From: a candidate division WOR-3 bacterium
Lineage (GTDB): Bacteria > Hydrothermota > Tepidihabitantia > Tepidihabitantales > Tepidihabitantaceae
NCBI GenBank assembly: GCA_016867815.1
Contig: VGIR01000029.1
Location: 1 to 33,542, forward strand
Reading direction: 5' to 3'
DNA length: 33,542 bases
The notes beneath the pieces were generated by a model. The model made no database searches and was not told the DNA's origin. It saw nothing but the letters and a program-made list of their open reading frames with translations. Below are positions 7,519 through 18,462 of the stretch, one piece after another. The translations under genes were made by a program, and so were the position numbers. How positions within the stretch are numbered: position 1 is the first letter of the stretch; each line of letters begins with the position of its first letter.

Positions 7519-7623
7519 GAGAGCCAGCCCCGCACGTCTGTGCAGGTCGAGAACACGAATGTACCGTACAAGACGGTCGTCGAAGGCCGGCGAAGTCAGG
7601 ACGCGGCGTTGCAGGGCCACTCC

Positions 7624-9191
7624 CTATTTGACGAGGACTACGCCCCGCACGGTTTGCGCGTGATAGCTGTGTCCCGGCTGCTCCCGCACGAAGTAGACGC
7701 CGGGCGCGAGGCGGGAGACGTCGTTCACGCCGGGGCGCAGGTCCAGTGCCTTGCGGCCCGCTGCGTCGAGCAGCGAGTTTGTGCTTGGGCTTGTGCTACT
7801 CGGCAGGTATAGCACGCCCCGGATGATGACGGCTGGAACTGAGCGAGGCGAACTTGGGGGTTCGGCGCCCTCGATGCCGTAGGGCTGAGTAGACATCCTC
7901 ACCCTGCCGGCGCCGAGCTTGCCCGCCCAGTACAGCGAGTCAGGCATCGTGTCGCACATGTTCTCCAGGAGTTGCACTGCACTGTCATTCGATATGTCCG
8001 GCCAGGCAGATTTGAACCACGCCAGTACGCCGACTACGATGTTGCAGGCCGGTATGTTCCCGTCACGGTAGCGGTGGCCGGAGTGACCGCGGTCGAATAG
8101 ATGTCCTTGCCCGGGGCAGTGACGTCAATCCACGTGCCGTAGCCCGACCACGGCGTCTTGCGGTGGTCCCGTCCGCAGCCCGCTACCGCCACGACGCCAT
8201 CGTACGCCGCCGGGTAGGTCCGTTCCTCCATCGCGCTGGTTCCGGCAGGGGCGCACGGTATCGATCCGGCATCCCAGGCGGCAAGGCAGGCGTTCGCCAG
8301 TGGTTGATATGGCGTGAGGGTGCCGAAGTTCATCGAGAATGCCCACACCCCCTGCGCCATGCAGTAGTTGATGGCGGCGATGGCGGCTGACATTGAGACC
8401 CCCAAAGAGTCCCCGCAGCGCATGGCGTATGTTCTCACGTTCCATGGCGGCGCGGCAACGCCGATGCCGTTGTCGGTGACGGCATTCTGCACGCCAAGGC
8501 AGTGCGTACCAGCGGGGTCGTACTCGGGTGGCATCGGGTCCGGGTCTCCGCTATGGAAATCGAAGCCGATGACGTCATCCTCGTAGCCGTTGGCGTCATC
8601 GTCCACTCCGTTGAGGTCGCCGTCCGGCGCCCACTCCGGGTCGAACCGGCGGTCGCCGTTCAGGTCCTCCAATGCGTTTATTGCGATGTTGGCCTCAAGA
8701 TCAGGATGGGTCCAGTCCGGAGCGTCGGCAATCATTGCGGTCAGGACGTTGCTGTCGCCGTGCGCGATTGCCCACGCCCGCGGCGCGTTGATATCAGCCA
8801 GGTGCCACTGCGCGGGGTAGAGCGAGTCATTCGGCACACTGTCGATGGCAAACAGAACGTTGGGGCAGACGTACTCCACAACCGCACTGCTCGCGAGTCG
8901 GCCGACCAGTGCCGGCACGTCGACCGACGGGTCGAATTTCAGCAGGTATTGAAGGTCGAGTCCGTGGGCCAGGGCGTGCTTGTTCGGGCGGCGCAGAATT
9001 CGTTCGTAGCGGAGGACCGGAATGTCCGTCACCCCGAGCTGGGGGATGCTAGTCCCACTTTCACCGAGCCCGCTCCGCATCGCCGCAGTGAACTTCACTA
9101 CTACCTGTCCCGGCACGTACCGGTCGCTGATGGGCGTGGCCTCCCCTGGTACGGTTGACAGCAAGAGCAAAACCAGCGCCGCGCATCTCAT
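7624..9191 (-). pseudogene. S8 (subtilisin-like) serine peptidase, frameshifted and catalytically damaged, with sorting tail
   Basis: The 5' part (9191-8034, 385 residues) has a signal peptide, an inhibitor-like segment beginning YVPGQVVVKF, and a recognisable S8 domain: MIADAPDWTHPDL (155-165), a Ca-site-like DLNGVDDDANGYEDDVIGFDF, the His region PAGTHCLGV (H230), and an oxyanion-type FSMNFG. It stops just after GTY where GTS(M)A should be. From about 8050 another frame continues with NIVVGVLAWFKSAWPDIS, GKLGAGRV and a full sorting tail ending GVVLVK at 7624. So one nucleotide is missing at the catalytic-serine motif, the Ser codon itself is altered, and the canonical Asp (normally in IDTG) reads Ala (IADA). 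This is either a pseudogene or a sequencing error on top of an inactive pseudopeptidase. ATG with GGAGGAG 3-4 nt upstream, overlapping the TAG of the preceding gene. Confidence 0.8.
7778..7801. repeat. short heptamer tract before sorting motif
   Basis: About three 7-nt units around tgtgctt/gggcttg, encoding STSPSTNS on the minus strand, at the same linker position as the gtgatga tracts of the paralogues. Confidence 0.45.
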
Positions 9192-9200
9192 TGACTCCTC

Positions 9201-11783
9201 CTACCTAGTCATAACCACCTTGGTGATTGACGAATGGCGAACGTCGATTGCCGAGCGGACGAAGTAGACGCCCGTCGCGAGGCGGGAGACGTCGTTCGGG
9301 CCGGGCCTGAGGTCGAGCACCTTGCGGCCGGCCGCGTCGAGTAGGGCGATTTCAGATTTCAGATTGCAGGTTGAAGATTGCAGGTCGAGCACTCCGCGGA
9401 CGATGGTTGGGCCGGGCAGCGGCGGCCGGGACAGAGCAACTGGGTGCTCGTCCTGCATCGCGGGGAAGAACCCGAACCTGCCCCAGATGCGCTGGGCGTT
9501 GTAGGTCCGGCCGCCGACAGTGCGCGCCAGGTCGCCGAAGGCGAGGAGAACCTGGTTGCCGCTTCCCCGGCAGAGAGCGGCGGTGTACTGGGCGCCGTCA
9601 CCGCCGACGACAAGCGCGGCATCGCCGACGACGCCTGCGGGGCTGATCCGCGCGCCGTAGATGTCGCGGGAACCGTTGCGGTCGTCAACCCACGTCACGA
9701 GGTAGTCGGCGCCGTCGAATGTGACGCGCGCGTTGGTCTGCGTGGCCGCGGTCGTGCAGACCGGGATGCCGGAACTATCAAGCTGGATGCCGCCCGGCGT
9801 CATCCGCGCGCAGAAGATGTCGTAGCGACCGGTGCCGTGGCGCGTGTCGTGCCAGGCCACGAGGTAGTTGGCGCCGTCGAACGCGATAGCAGGGGTGAAC
9901 TGGCCGCGCGGGGCAGTGCTGACGGGCAGACCGAGGGTGTCCAGCGAAACGCCCGTGGGCGTCACCCGCGCGCAGTAGATGTCATCCGCGTACTGGCCGC
10001 CGCGGTCGTCCTGCCATACGACCAGCGCGTTTGCGCCGTCGAAGGCGACCTCAGGGGTGTACGTCTCGCCATACCGGGTGCAGACATCGATGAAGCTGTC
10101 CCGCACGACGCCGGCCGACGTCACCCGGGAACAGTGGATGTCGGCATCCGCAAGTCCGCGCTGCCACACCACGAGGAAGTCGGTGCCGTTGTACCCGACT
10201 CGGGGGACCCCTTGCGTGCCGCGGGCGACGCGTATCGGGATGCCGCCCGGGTCGAGCACGGTGCCGGTTGGAGTCACGCGCGCACCATAGACGTCGGCCA
10301 TCATGCTGCCGGTGTCGGAGTGACGCCAGTCTTCCCACACCACGAGGAAGCTGGCGCCGTCAAACGCGACCGCTGGCGCCAACTGGCTGTAGTAGTCCAT
10401 GGTGCAGACCGGGATGCCGCCCGGGTCGAGCACGGTGCCGCCCGGCGCCACGCGACAGGCATAGATGTCAGGGTCGCCGCCGCGCCAGTCTTCCCATACG
10501 GCAAGGTAGTTCGTTCCGTCAAAGGCAAGCGCCGGGTACTGCTGTGCGTGAGCCGCCAGCGCGAGATTGACGGCCGTCGAATCGAGCACGGTTCCCGCCC
10601 GCGTGACGCGGGCGGCGTAGATGCTGGCCCAGTCGGTGTTGACGGTGTCATACTGGTGCCACAGGACCACGGAGCCGTTCCCGTTCGGGCAGACCTCGGG
10701 TTCGTAGTTGACGAGCGCGGTGACGGGAATCAGGATGCTGGTTGAATCGAGCACGACCCCGCCCGGCGTTACCCGCGCGGCCCAGATGGGCATGCCGCGG
10801 TCCTCATCCCACGCCGCGACGAAGTTCTCACCATCAAACGCGACCGCGGGATCGGTCAAGTTATCCACACGAGTTGTCCCGAGGCGTACCCCGGCAGTGT
10901 CGAGCACGGTCCCGTCCTGCGAAACCCGGGCAAAATACAAGCGGTTGCGGCCAGTCGGCGGGGCCTGGCTCCACGCGACCAGGCTGACCGTGCCGTTGCT
11001 GCCGACCGACGGCGAGTGCTCGTCGTCCGAGATTGAATTCGACACGCGAATCCCGTTGGGGTCGAGCACGATCCCGGATGACGTCACGCGGCTGGCGTAG
11101 ATGTCATAGGAGAGCATCCGCTCGTCGCTCCAAACCACGACGAAGTCCGTGCCGTTGAAAGCGACGTCCGGGAATGCCTGGTGGCCAGAACGGACGCAGA
11201 CCGGGATCCCGGCAGTGTCGAGCACGTTCCCGGCCGGGGTCACGCGCGCGCAGTATATGTCGCCGGTGCCACTGGTGTCTTCCCAGGCGACGAGGTAGTT
11301 GGCGCCGTCGAAGGCGATGGCCGGCATCGACTGGCCGCTGGCATCGGGGCTCACGCGGATGCCCGCGGTGTCGAGCACGGTCCCGGCCGACGTCACGGGG
11401 CTGGCGTAGATGCGGCTCGCGCCGCCGCTCTCGTCCCACCACCACCACGCCACGAGGAAACCGGTGCCGTCGGAGCAGACCGCCGGGTACCACTGCGTGC
11501 GCGGGGTGGTCGAAATCGGGATGCCGGCCGAGTCGAGCAGCACTCCATCCGGCGTCACGCGACAGCCGTAGATGTCTGATTCGCCGCCGCGGCGGTCTAC
11601 CCAGACGGCTAGGATGCAGGTACCGTTGAAAGCGGCGACCGAGCTGTTCTGGTTCGGGAACGCAAGGCTCGAGACGAAGCCGGTATCGAGCAGGAACCGT
11701 CCGTGGTCGAGTCCGGGCTCTGCCCGGGCCGGCGAAAGGGCCGCGGCCAGGCTGACGATTGCGGCCAGCAAGCTGTGCCTCAT
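9201..11783 (-). CDS. large secreted repeat protein (VVWxD...DIYxARVTPxGTVLD repeats) with sorting tail
   Basis: An 860-residue secreted protein with a signal peptide ending near SPARA. The body is about 13 repeats of roughly 55-60 residues plus a degenerate last one. Each repeat reads approximately AFDGxNYLVAWED...DIYxARVTPxGTVLDxxGIPV. The W/D-box spacing predicts beta-propeller blades, perhaps two stacked propellers. No enzyme motif is visible, and a structural or ligand-binding surface role is only a guess. It ends with SSTCNLKSEIALLDAAGRKVLDLRPGPNDV split by a repeat tract, then VYFVR and TKVVMTR. ATG start with AGGGA upstream, formed partly by the TAG of the preceding remnant. Two heptamer tracts lie in the tail. 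Confidence 0.85.
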   Translation of the reverse strand: MRHSLLAAIVSLAAALSPARAEPGLDHGRFLLDTGFVSSLAFPNQNSSVAAFNGTCILAVWVDRRGGESDIYGCRVTPDGVLLDSAGIPISTTPRTQWYPAVCSDGTGFLVAWWWWDESGGASRIYASPVTSAGTVLDTAGIRVSPDASGQSMPAIAFDGANYLVAWEDTSGTGDIYCARVTPAGNVLDTAGIPVCVRSGHQAFPDVAFNGTDFVVVWSDERMLSYDIYASRVTSSGIVLDPNGIRVSNSISDDEHSPSVGSNGTVSLVAWSQAPPTGRNRLYFARVSQDGTVLDTAGVRLGTTRVDNLTDPAVAFDGENFVAAWDEDRGMPIWAARVTPGGVVLDSTSILIPVTALVNYEPEVCPNGNGSVVLWHQYDTVNTDWASIYAARVTRAGTVLDSTAVNLALAAHAQQYPALAFDGTNYLAVWEDWRGGDPDIYACRVAPGGTVLDPGGIPVCTMDYYSQLAPAVAFDGASFLVVWEDWRHSDTGSMMADVYGARVTPTGTVLDPGGIPIRVARGTQGVPRVGYNGTDFLVVWQRGLADADIHCSRVTSAGVVRDSFIDVCTRYGETYTPEVAFDGANALVVWQDDRGGQYADDIYCARVTPTGVSLDTLGLPVSTAPRGQFTPAIAFDGANYLVAWHDTRHGTGRYDIFCARMTPGGIQLDSSGIPVCTTAATQTNARVTFDGADYLVTWVDDRNGSRDIYGARISPAGVVGDAALVVGGDGAQYTAALCRGSGNQVLLAFGDLARTVGGRTYNAQRIWGRFGFFPAMQDEHPVALSRPPLPGPTIVRGVLDLQSSTCNLKSEIALLDAAGRKVLDLRPGPNDVSRLATGVYFVRSAIDVRHSSITKVVMTR
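9228..9255. repeat. heptamer tract after sorting motif
   Basis: Four 7-nt units around tgacgaa/tggcgaa in the last codons of the 860-residue protein (encodes SAIDVRHSS on the minus strand). Confidence 0.5.
9348..9389. repeat. heptamer tract (gatttca type) before sorting motif
   Basis: Six 7-nt units, gatttca, gatttca, gattgca, ggttgaa, gattgca, ggtcgag. Same codon position as the gtgatga tracts of the other paralogues but an unrelated unit. Confidence 0.75.
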
Positions 11784-11792
11784 TGACTGTCC

Positions 11793-11962
11793 CTATCTGC
11801 TCACGATGACCTTGGTCATACGCTCAACGCCTGACGCACTACGCATAACGCCGGACGCCTGACGTACAAAGTAGACGCCGGGCGCGAGGCTGGAGACGTC
11901 GTTCGCGCCGGGATGCAGGTCGAGGACCTTGCGGCCATCAGCATCACCGTTAGTTTCTTCAC
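11793..11962 (-). pseudogene. second gutted remnant: start site joined out of frame to sorting tail
   Basis: A GTG at 11962 with a near-perfect AAAGGAGG 4 nt upstream opens MKKLTVMLM, the start of a signal peptide. In another frame the DNA immediately continues as DADGRKVLDLHPGANDV, PGVYFVR and ERMTKVIVSR with TAG at 11793-11795. Signal peptide end, mature domain and linker are absent. The design is the same as the remnant at 6260-6483: a good start, a complete tail, and nothing in between. Its TAG contributes to the ribosome site of the 860-residue protein gene, and it is first in its operon behind the promoter at 12092-12119. Confidence 0.7.
11817..11865. repeat. heptamer tract (ctgacgc type)
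   Basis: Seven 7-nt units, catacgc, tcaacgc, ctgacgc, actacgc, ataacgc, cggacgc, ctgacgt, nearly the same order as at 6284-6325. Confidence 0.8.
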
Positions 11963-12091
11963 TCTGCCTCCTTTGCAGCGCAGCTTGTTAGGGTCGCGGT
12001 GTCCTGCCTGCCGGCTGCGCCCGGCAGTGATCCACCGTTCGAGTCCGGGGCGCGGCGGCGCCACCAGCGCCATGCTGCGCCCGGGTGCGGC

Positions 12092-12119
12092 ATTGTAGCC
12101 TACACTCGACAGGAGTCAA
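12092..12119 (-). promoter_or_regulatory. promoter of the second secreted-protein operon
   Basis: Minus strand TTGACT (12119-12114), 16-nt spacer, TACAAT (12097-12092). It leaves a leader of about 115-120 nt before the GTG at 11962. Divergent from clpB. Confidence 0.6.
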
Positions 12120-12184
12120 GCACCCAGAGACACGGCCGGCGGGCGAATCTCGGAGCGAATTGGACTATCTAAGTAATAGGGACT

Positions 12185-14740
<2,556 letters not shown>

Positions 14741-15187
14741 ATCTCCCCAACGGGGTGACAGGTGCACGTCCGGCGACCAGAGGAAGCCGCGTACACCGCC
14801 TTGAGGGGCGAAAGCCCCTAAGGTGCGGGGCTTGGGGAGATATAAGATTTGTCGGGAGCGGGTATCCCTCCTTCCCAACCCACCAAAATAACCCCCTTGT
14901 TTCCCCGCTCCCGACGCCAATTAGGACCGCTAGCTGCCTGATGACTTAAGCTCAGGCGCATGGACGTCCCGAGGACAGGGTCCTTGAGGGCGACCGGGAA
15001 AGACAGAAATGACTTTCTCAGCGGTGACTCTTGAAACCGCATGCCCGCCGGACTTCCGGCGGGCATCGGCTTTCATGGTGGATTCCTACTATCGGACAAC
15101 GCAGAAGACGGCCCGCGCGCGGTACAGTCGCGGTCTCTACGGTGCCAACTGACCGGACTCGTCCCAGCGGATCCTCTGGGCCGGCGA
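14741..15187 (+). other. structured non-coding region, possible small RNA
   Basis: No credible gene lies between clpB and the terminator of the next gene. Reading plus strand it is dense in hairpins. ATCTCCCC (14741) can close with GGGGAGAT (14834-14841) around a GGGGC-GAAA-GCCCC tetraloop hairpin. There is a perfect 12-bp stem at 14851-14862/14904-14915 with a 41-nt pyrimidine-rich loop containing CCTCCTT. GCCTGA/TCAGGC follows at 14936-14957, GTCC-CGA-GGAC at 14966-14976, and a 12-bp palindromic hairpin at 15041-15066 followed by CGGCTTTC. This suggests one or more structured transcripts, perhaps an sRNA whose loop could pair with AGGAGG ribosome sites. It matches no RNA family I recognise and no promoter is evident, so transcription is unproven. 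Confidence 0.4.
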
Positions 15188-15215
15188 AGAAAAGGCCGCG
15201 CCACCTGGCGCGGCC
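15188..15215 (-). terminator. intrinsic terminator of the coiled-coil gene
   Basis: On the minus strand GGCCGCGCC, loop AGGT, GGCGCGGCC, then TTTTCTT. A 9-bp GC stem plus U-run 40 nt after the stop of the TPR/coiled-coil gene. Confidence 0.75.
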
Positions 15216-15256
15216 CCGTGCAATAGCCAGACCGGTTCGGGTCCCGGTTCGATCCG

Positions 15257-18151
15257 TCAGCGCTGGGGCTTGCGGGCCCTTTCGGCGCGGGCTTTGGCCT
15301 CGGCCTCCAGCCGCGCGCGCTTCTCGGCGATCCTGCGCTCCTCTTCCTCTTCTTCTCTGCGTTCGGCCTCGGCGCGGGCCTTCGCCTCGGCCTCCAACTG
15401 GGCACGCTTACGTTCCTTGTCGGCGCGGGCCTGGGCCTGGGCCTGTAACTGGGCACGGTGCTCGGCGATCTTGCGTTCCTCTTCGGCTCGCAGTTCGCCC
15501 GCCTTGCGTTCGGCTTCGGCGCGGGCTTTGGCCTCGGCTTCCTCTTTGGCGCGCAGCTCGGCCAGTCTCCGTTCGGCTTCGGCGCGGGCCTTGGCTTCGG
15601 CCTCTTCCTTGGCGCGGCGCTCGGCGAACCTCCGCTCCGTCTCCTCGAGCTTCTTGCGCTCTTCTTCGGCGCGAGATTTGGCCTCGGCTTCCTCTTTGGC
15701 GAGCTGCTCGGCGATCTTGCGCTCTTCTTCGGCGCGGGCTTTGGCCTCGGCCTGGCGCCGTGCGCGCTTCGCCGCCAGCATCCGTTCCTCTTCTTCGAGT
15801 CGCTTGCGCTCCTCTTCGGCGCGGGCTTTGGCCTCGGCTTCTTCGCGGGCGCGCTGTTCCTCTTCGCGCCGGCGGCGCTCCTCCTCCTCTTTCCGCTTCC
15901 GCTCGGCCTCGATGCGAGCCCTTGCCTCGGCTTCTTCCCTGGCACGCTGCGCGGCGATCCGCTGCTCTTCTTCAAGCCGCTTGCGCTCGGCCTCGGCATA
16001 GGCCTTGACCTCGGCCTCCAGTTGGGCGCGCCGGTCGGCTAGTTTCCTCTCCTCCGCCCGGCGCCTGCTTGCCGCCTCGGCATCGCCCTTGATCTCGGCC
16101 TCGAGCTGCGCCCGTTTCTCCGCTACGCGGCGCTGCTCTTCCGCGACCTTGCGCTCAACTTCCTCCAGTTTCCTGCGCTCTCCGTCGAAGCGGGCTTTGG
16201 TCTTCGCCTCGTCCTTGAGCCGCTGCTGGGCGAGCCTATCTTCCTGCTCCGCGAGCCGCTTTATCTCACCCTCAGCCCGGGCCCTGGCCTCGGCCTGCTC
16301 TCTAATGCGTTGCTCGCCGAGCCGGCGTGCTTCTTCTTCTTTCCGCTTGCGCTCAGCCTCGGCGCGGGCCTTGGCCTCGGCCTCCTGCCGCGCACGCTGT
16401 TCCTCTTCGCGTTTCCTGCGGTCCTCTTCTTCTTTCCGCTTGCGCTCAGCCTCGGCGCGGGCCTTGGCCTCGGCCTCCTGTTTCGCCCGCTGGGCGGCGA
16501 CCTTCTGCTCTTCCTCTTTGCGCTTGCGTTCGGCCTCGGCCCGGGCCCTGGCTTCGGCCTCTTCCTTGGCCCGCTGCGCGGCAAGCCGCGGTTCGTCTTC
16601 AGCTTTCCGCCTGCGTTCGGCTTCAGCGCGGGCCTTGGCTTCGGCTTCCTCCTGGGCGCGCTGGGCGGCTATCCTCTGATCTTCCTCTTTGCGCTTGCGT
16701 TCGGCTTCAGCGAGGGCATTGGTCTGGGCCTGCAGCTGGGCGCGCATCTCCGCGAGCTTGCGCTCCCCTTCGGCACGGGCCTTGGCTTCGTCCATCGACT
16801 GAAGACGATTCTGGGCGCGCTTGCGTTCTTCTTCGACGCGAGCCCGGGCCTCGGCCTCTTCGCGGGCGTCCCGATCCGGACCGGCGGGTTCGGCTGTCGG
16901 CTGCCCCGCAGCCGACGGGACCAACTGCTTCGCCAGCTTCTCGGCGTCGAGCTTCTGCATCCCGGCCGCGACGCACGCGGCCGCGAATCGCTCGCCGCCC
17001 ATCTGCCCGGGCAGCGGTCGCAGTTTCTTCACAGTCTGCTCGGCACAGCCCCGCGCGCCGTTCCTCGCGAAAATGAGCAGCGCCTGTACGAGGTGCTTGA
17101 CCGCCTTGTCATTCTCGCCCTTGTCCTGGTGGAGCGTCCCGATGCTGACGAGGTTGTTCGCCTGCACCATTGAGTTGGCGACCGTGCGGCCGATCGCCAG
17201 TGCCTGCTCAAAGCTGGTCAGCGCTTTGTCGGGGTGACGCGTGGCCGAATAGAACTGACCCATGCCGTGCAGAGCTGCGGCCGCGCCCGCCTGGTTTCCC
17301 ATTCCGCGGTGCAGTTTGAGCGCCTGCTCGAGGTTCGCCTGGGCTTTCTTGACGTCGACCCGGCCCAGGTAGATAAGCCCAAGGTGGGTGAGGTTGTCGG
17401 CCTGCAGTTGCAGGTTCGCGACCTCGCGGGACTTCTCCAGCGCGTCGTCGAAGTACTTCAGCGCGTCGTCCGGCCTGGCCGCATCCTCATGGACGGTTCC
17501 CATGATACTGAGAGTCGCGGCCACGCCCGTCGGATACGCAATCTCGCGGTAGATCTGCAGCGCCTGCTTCTGCAGCTTGAGCGCCTTGTCGGTCTCGCCC
17601 GTGGCCTGGCAAACCAGGCCGATGTTGCTCAGGGCGGCTGCCTCGCCCTGCCAGTGCTTAATCCCGCGGTATGTCGTCAGCGCCAGCTCGAAGCTCTTGA
17701 GCGCTTTTTCGGGCTCTCCTTTGGCGAGTGATATGCTCCCGATGCAGCTGGTGTTGTCGGCCAGCAGGAGTTGATTGCCGGTCTCGGTCGCAATCGCCAG
17801 CGCTTCTTCGTGGAGCTTCAGGGCCTTGTCGGTCTCCCCGGTGGCATAGGATAGCCGCGCGAGATTGGTGATAGCCGCGGCCTTCCCCTGCCGGTCCCCA
17901 AACTGCTCGGCCAGCTGGGCCGACTCTTCGTGACTCTCTCTGGCTTCCTTCCACCTGCCCGGCGGTTCATGGCACAGCCCAAGCAGGCTCGCGAGCGCGA
18001 CCAGTTCGGTCCCCGCCGCCTCCTTCGTCGCCACTTTGAAGAGCAGGATCGCGTTGTCCCACTTGCAGGCCTTCATTGCCGCCCGGCCCAGTTCGAACGG
18101 AGTCCTGACCGTCGGCAGGGCATTCACGAGCCCGTCAAGGTATTCCATCAT
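15257..18151 (-). CDS. TPR-repeat protein with very long charged coiled coil
   Basis: About 963 residues. Residues about 1-375 are tetratricopeptide repeats, roughly eight units, several with the canonical ALKLHEEALAIA/ALSNIGLVC pattern. After a short Pro/Ala linker, residues about 405-964 are an Ala/Glu/Arg/Lys-rich helix built from tens of variants of AEAKARAEAERKRKEEE. It should form an extended coiled coil or single charged alpha-helix. There is no signal peptide or membrane segment, so it is probably cytoplasmic: TPRs for partner binding, helix as spacer or scaffold. The family is not recognised beyond these modules. Two ATGs are adjacent; the second (18148) is better spaced from GGAGGGG. 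Promoter at 18287-18315, terminator at 15188-15215: a single-gene transcript. Long open frames on the opposite strand here are artefacts of codon bias. Confidence 0.85.
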   Translation of the reverse strand: MMEYLDGLVNALPTVRTPFELGRAAMKACKWDNAILLFKVATKEAAGTELVALASLLGLCHEPPGRWKEARESHEESAQLAEQFGDRQGKAAAITNLARLSYATGETDKALKLHEEALAIATETGNQLLLADNTSCIGSISLAKGEPEKALKSFELALTTYRGIKHWQGEAAALSNIGLVCQATGETDKALKLQKQALQIYREIAYPTGVAATLSIMGTVHEDAARPDDALKYFDDALEKSREVANLQLQADNLTHLGLIYLGRVDVKKAQANLEQALKLHRGMGNQAGAAAALHGMGQFYSATRHPDKALTSFEQALAIGRTVANSMVQANNLVSIGTLHQDKGENDKAVKHLVQALLIFARNGARGCAEQTVKKLRPLPGQMGGERFAAACVAAGMQKLDAEKLAKQLVPSAAGQPTAEPAGPDRDAREEAEARARVEEERKRAQNRLQSMDEAKARAEGERKLAEMRAQLQAQTNALAEAERKRKEEDQRIAAQRAQEEAEAKARAEAERRRKAEDEPRLAAQRAKEEAEARARAEAERKRKEEEQKVAAQRAKQEAEAKARAEAERKRKEEEDRRKREEEQRARQEAEAKARAEAERKRKEEEARRLGEQRIREQAEARARAEGEIKRLAEQEDRLAQQRLKDEAKTKARFDGERRKLEEVERKVAEEQRRVAEKRAQLEAEIKGDAEAASRRRAEERKLADRRAQLEAEVKAYAEAERKRLEEEQRIAAQRAREEAEARARIEAERKRKEEEERRRREEEQRAREEAEAKARAEEERKRLEEEERMLAAKRARRQAEAKARAEEERKIAEQLAKEEAEAKSRAEEERKKLEETERRFAERRAKEEAEAKARAEAERRLAELRAKEEAEAKARAEAERKAGELRAEEERKIAEHRAQLQAQAQARADKERKRAQLEAEAKARAEAERREEEEEERRIAEKRARLEAEAKARAERARKPQR

Positions 18152-18462
18152 CCCCTCCAGTCGCCGGGCCGGATGCCCGCCCGTTTCGTCCGGAAGTCCT
18201 CCCGCCGGGGCAGTGATGCCCTGTTGCTGCCGGCGGGTGCAGGCTTCCTGTGACTTGGTTGTGCGTTACACGGTCTGGCACGGGACGTTATAGCCGGAAA
18301 GAGCGCAAGAGTCAAGCGGAGGCGAGCGGGCCGGAAGGCGTTCGGGGGCCGCGGAGAGGATGAAGCGGAGTGGTGGGAGCGGGGATTGTCCTTGCGGCAC
18401 CGGGGCGCGGACTGCGACATCCTGTTGTGTCAATGCTGAAGCGCCGGGCTCCGGTTGCCGAA
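18152..18462. other. 310-nt intergenic region
   Basis: Contains the promoter of the TPR/coiled-coil gene (18287-18315, minus) and its 5' leader of about 130 nt. Nothing else supported; no terminator for glyQ is evident. Confidence 0.5.
18287..18315 (-). promoter_or_regulatory. promoter of the TPR/coiled-coil gene
   Basis: Minus strand TTGACT (18315-18310), 17-nt spacer, TATAAC (18292-18287). Start codon about 135 nt downstream. Confidence 0.65.

Noticed and set aside
12020-12060. tRNA 3' fragment (GTTCGAGTCC near a CCACCA)
   Set aside because: The T-stem does not pair and no acceptor or D-arm can be built.
14918-14947. tmRNA-like tag end (codons reading L-A-A-stop-stop inside a GCCTGA/TCAGGC hairpin)
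   Set aside because: No tRNA-like 5' or 3' ends, no T-arm TTCGA motif, and no plausible resume codon nearby; probably coincidence.
15031-17173. Several long plus-strand open frames (Arg/Pro/Ser-rich or Leu/Gly-rich)
   Set aside because: They mirror the biased codons of the coiled-coil gene on the minus strand and have no domain of their own.
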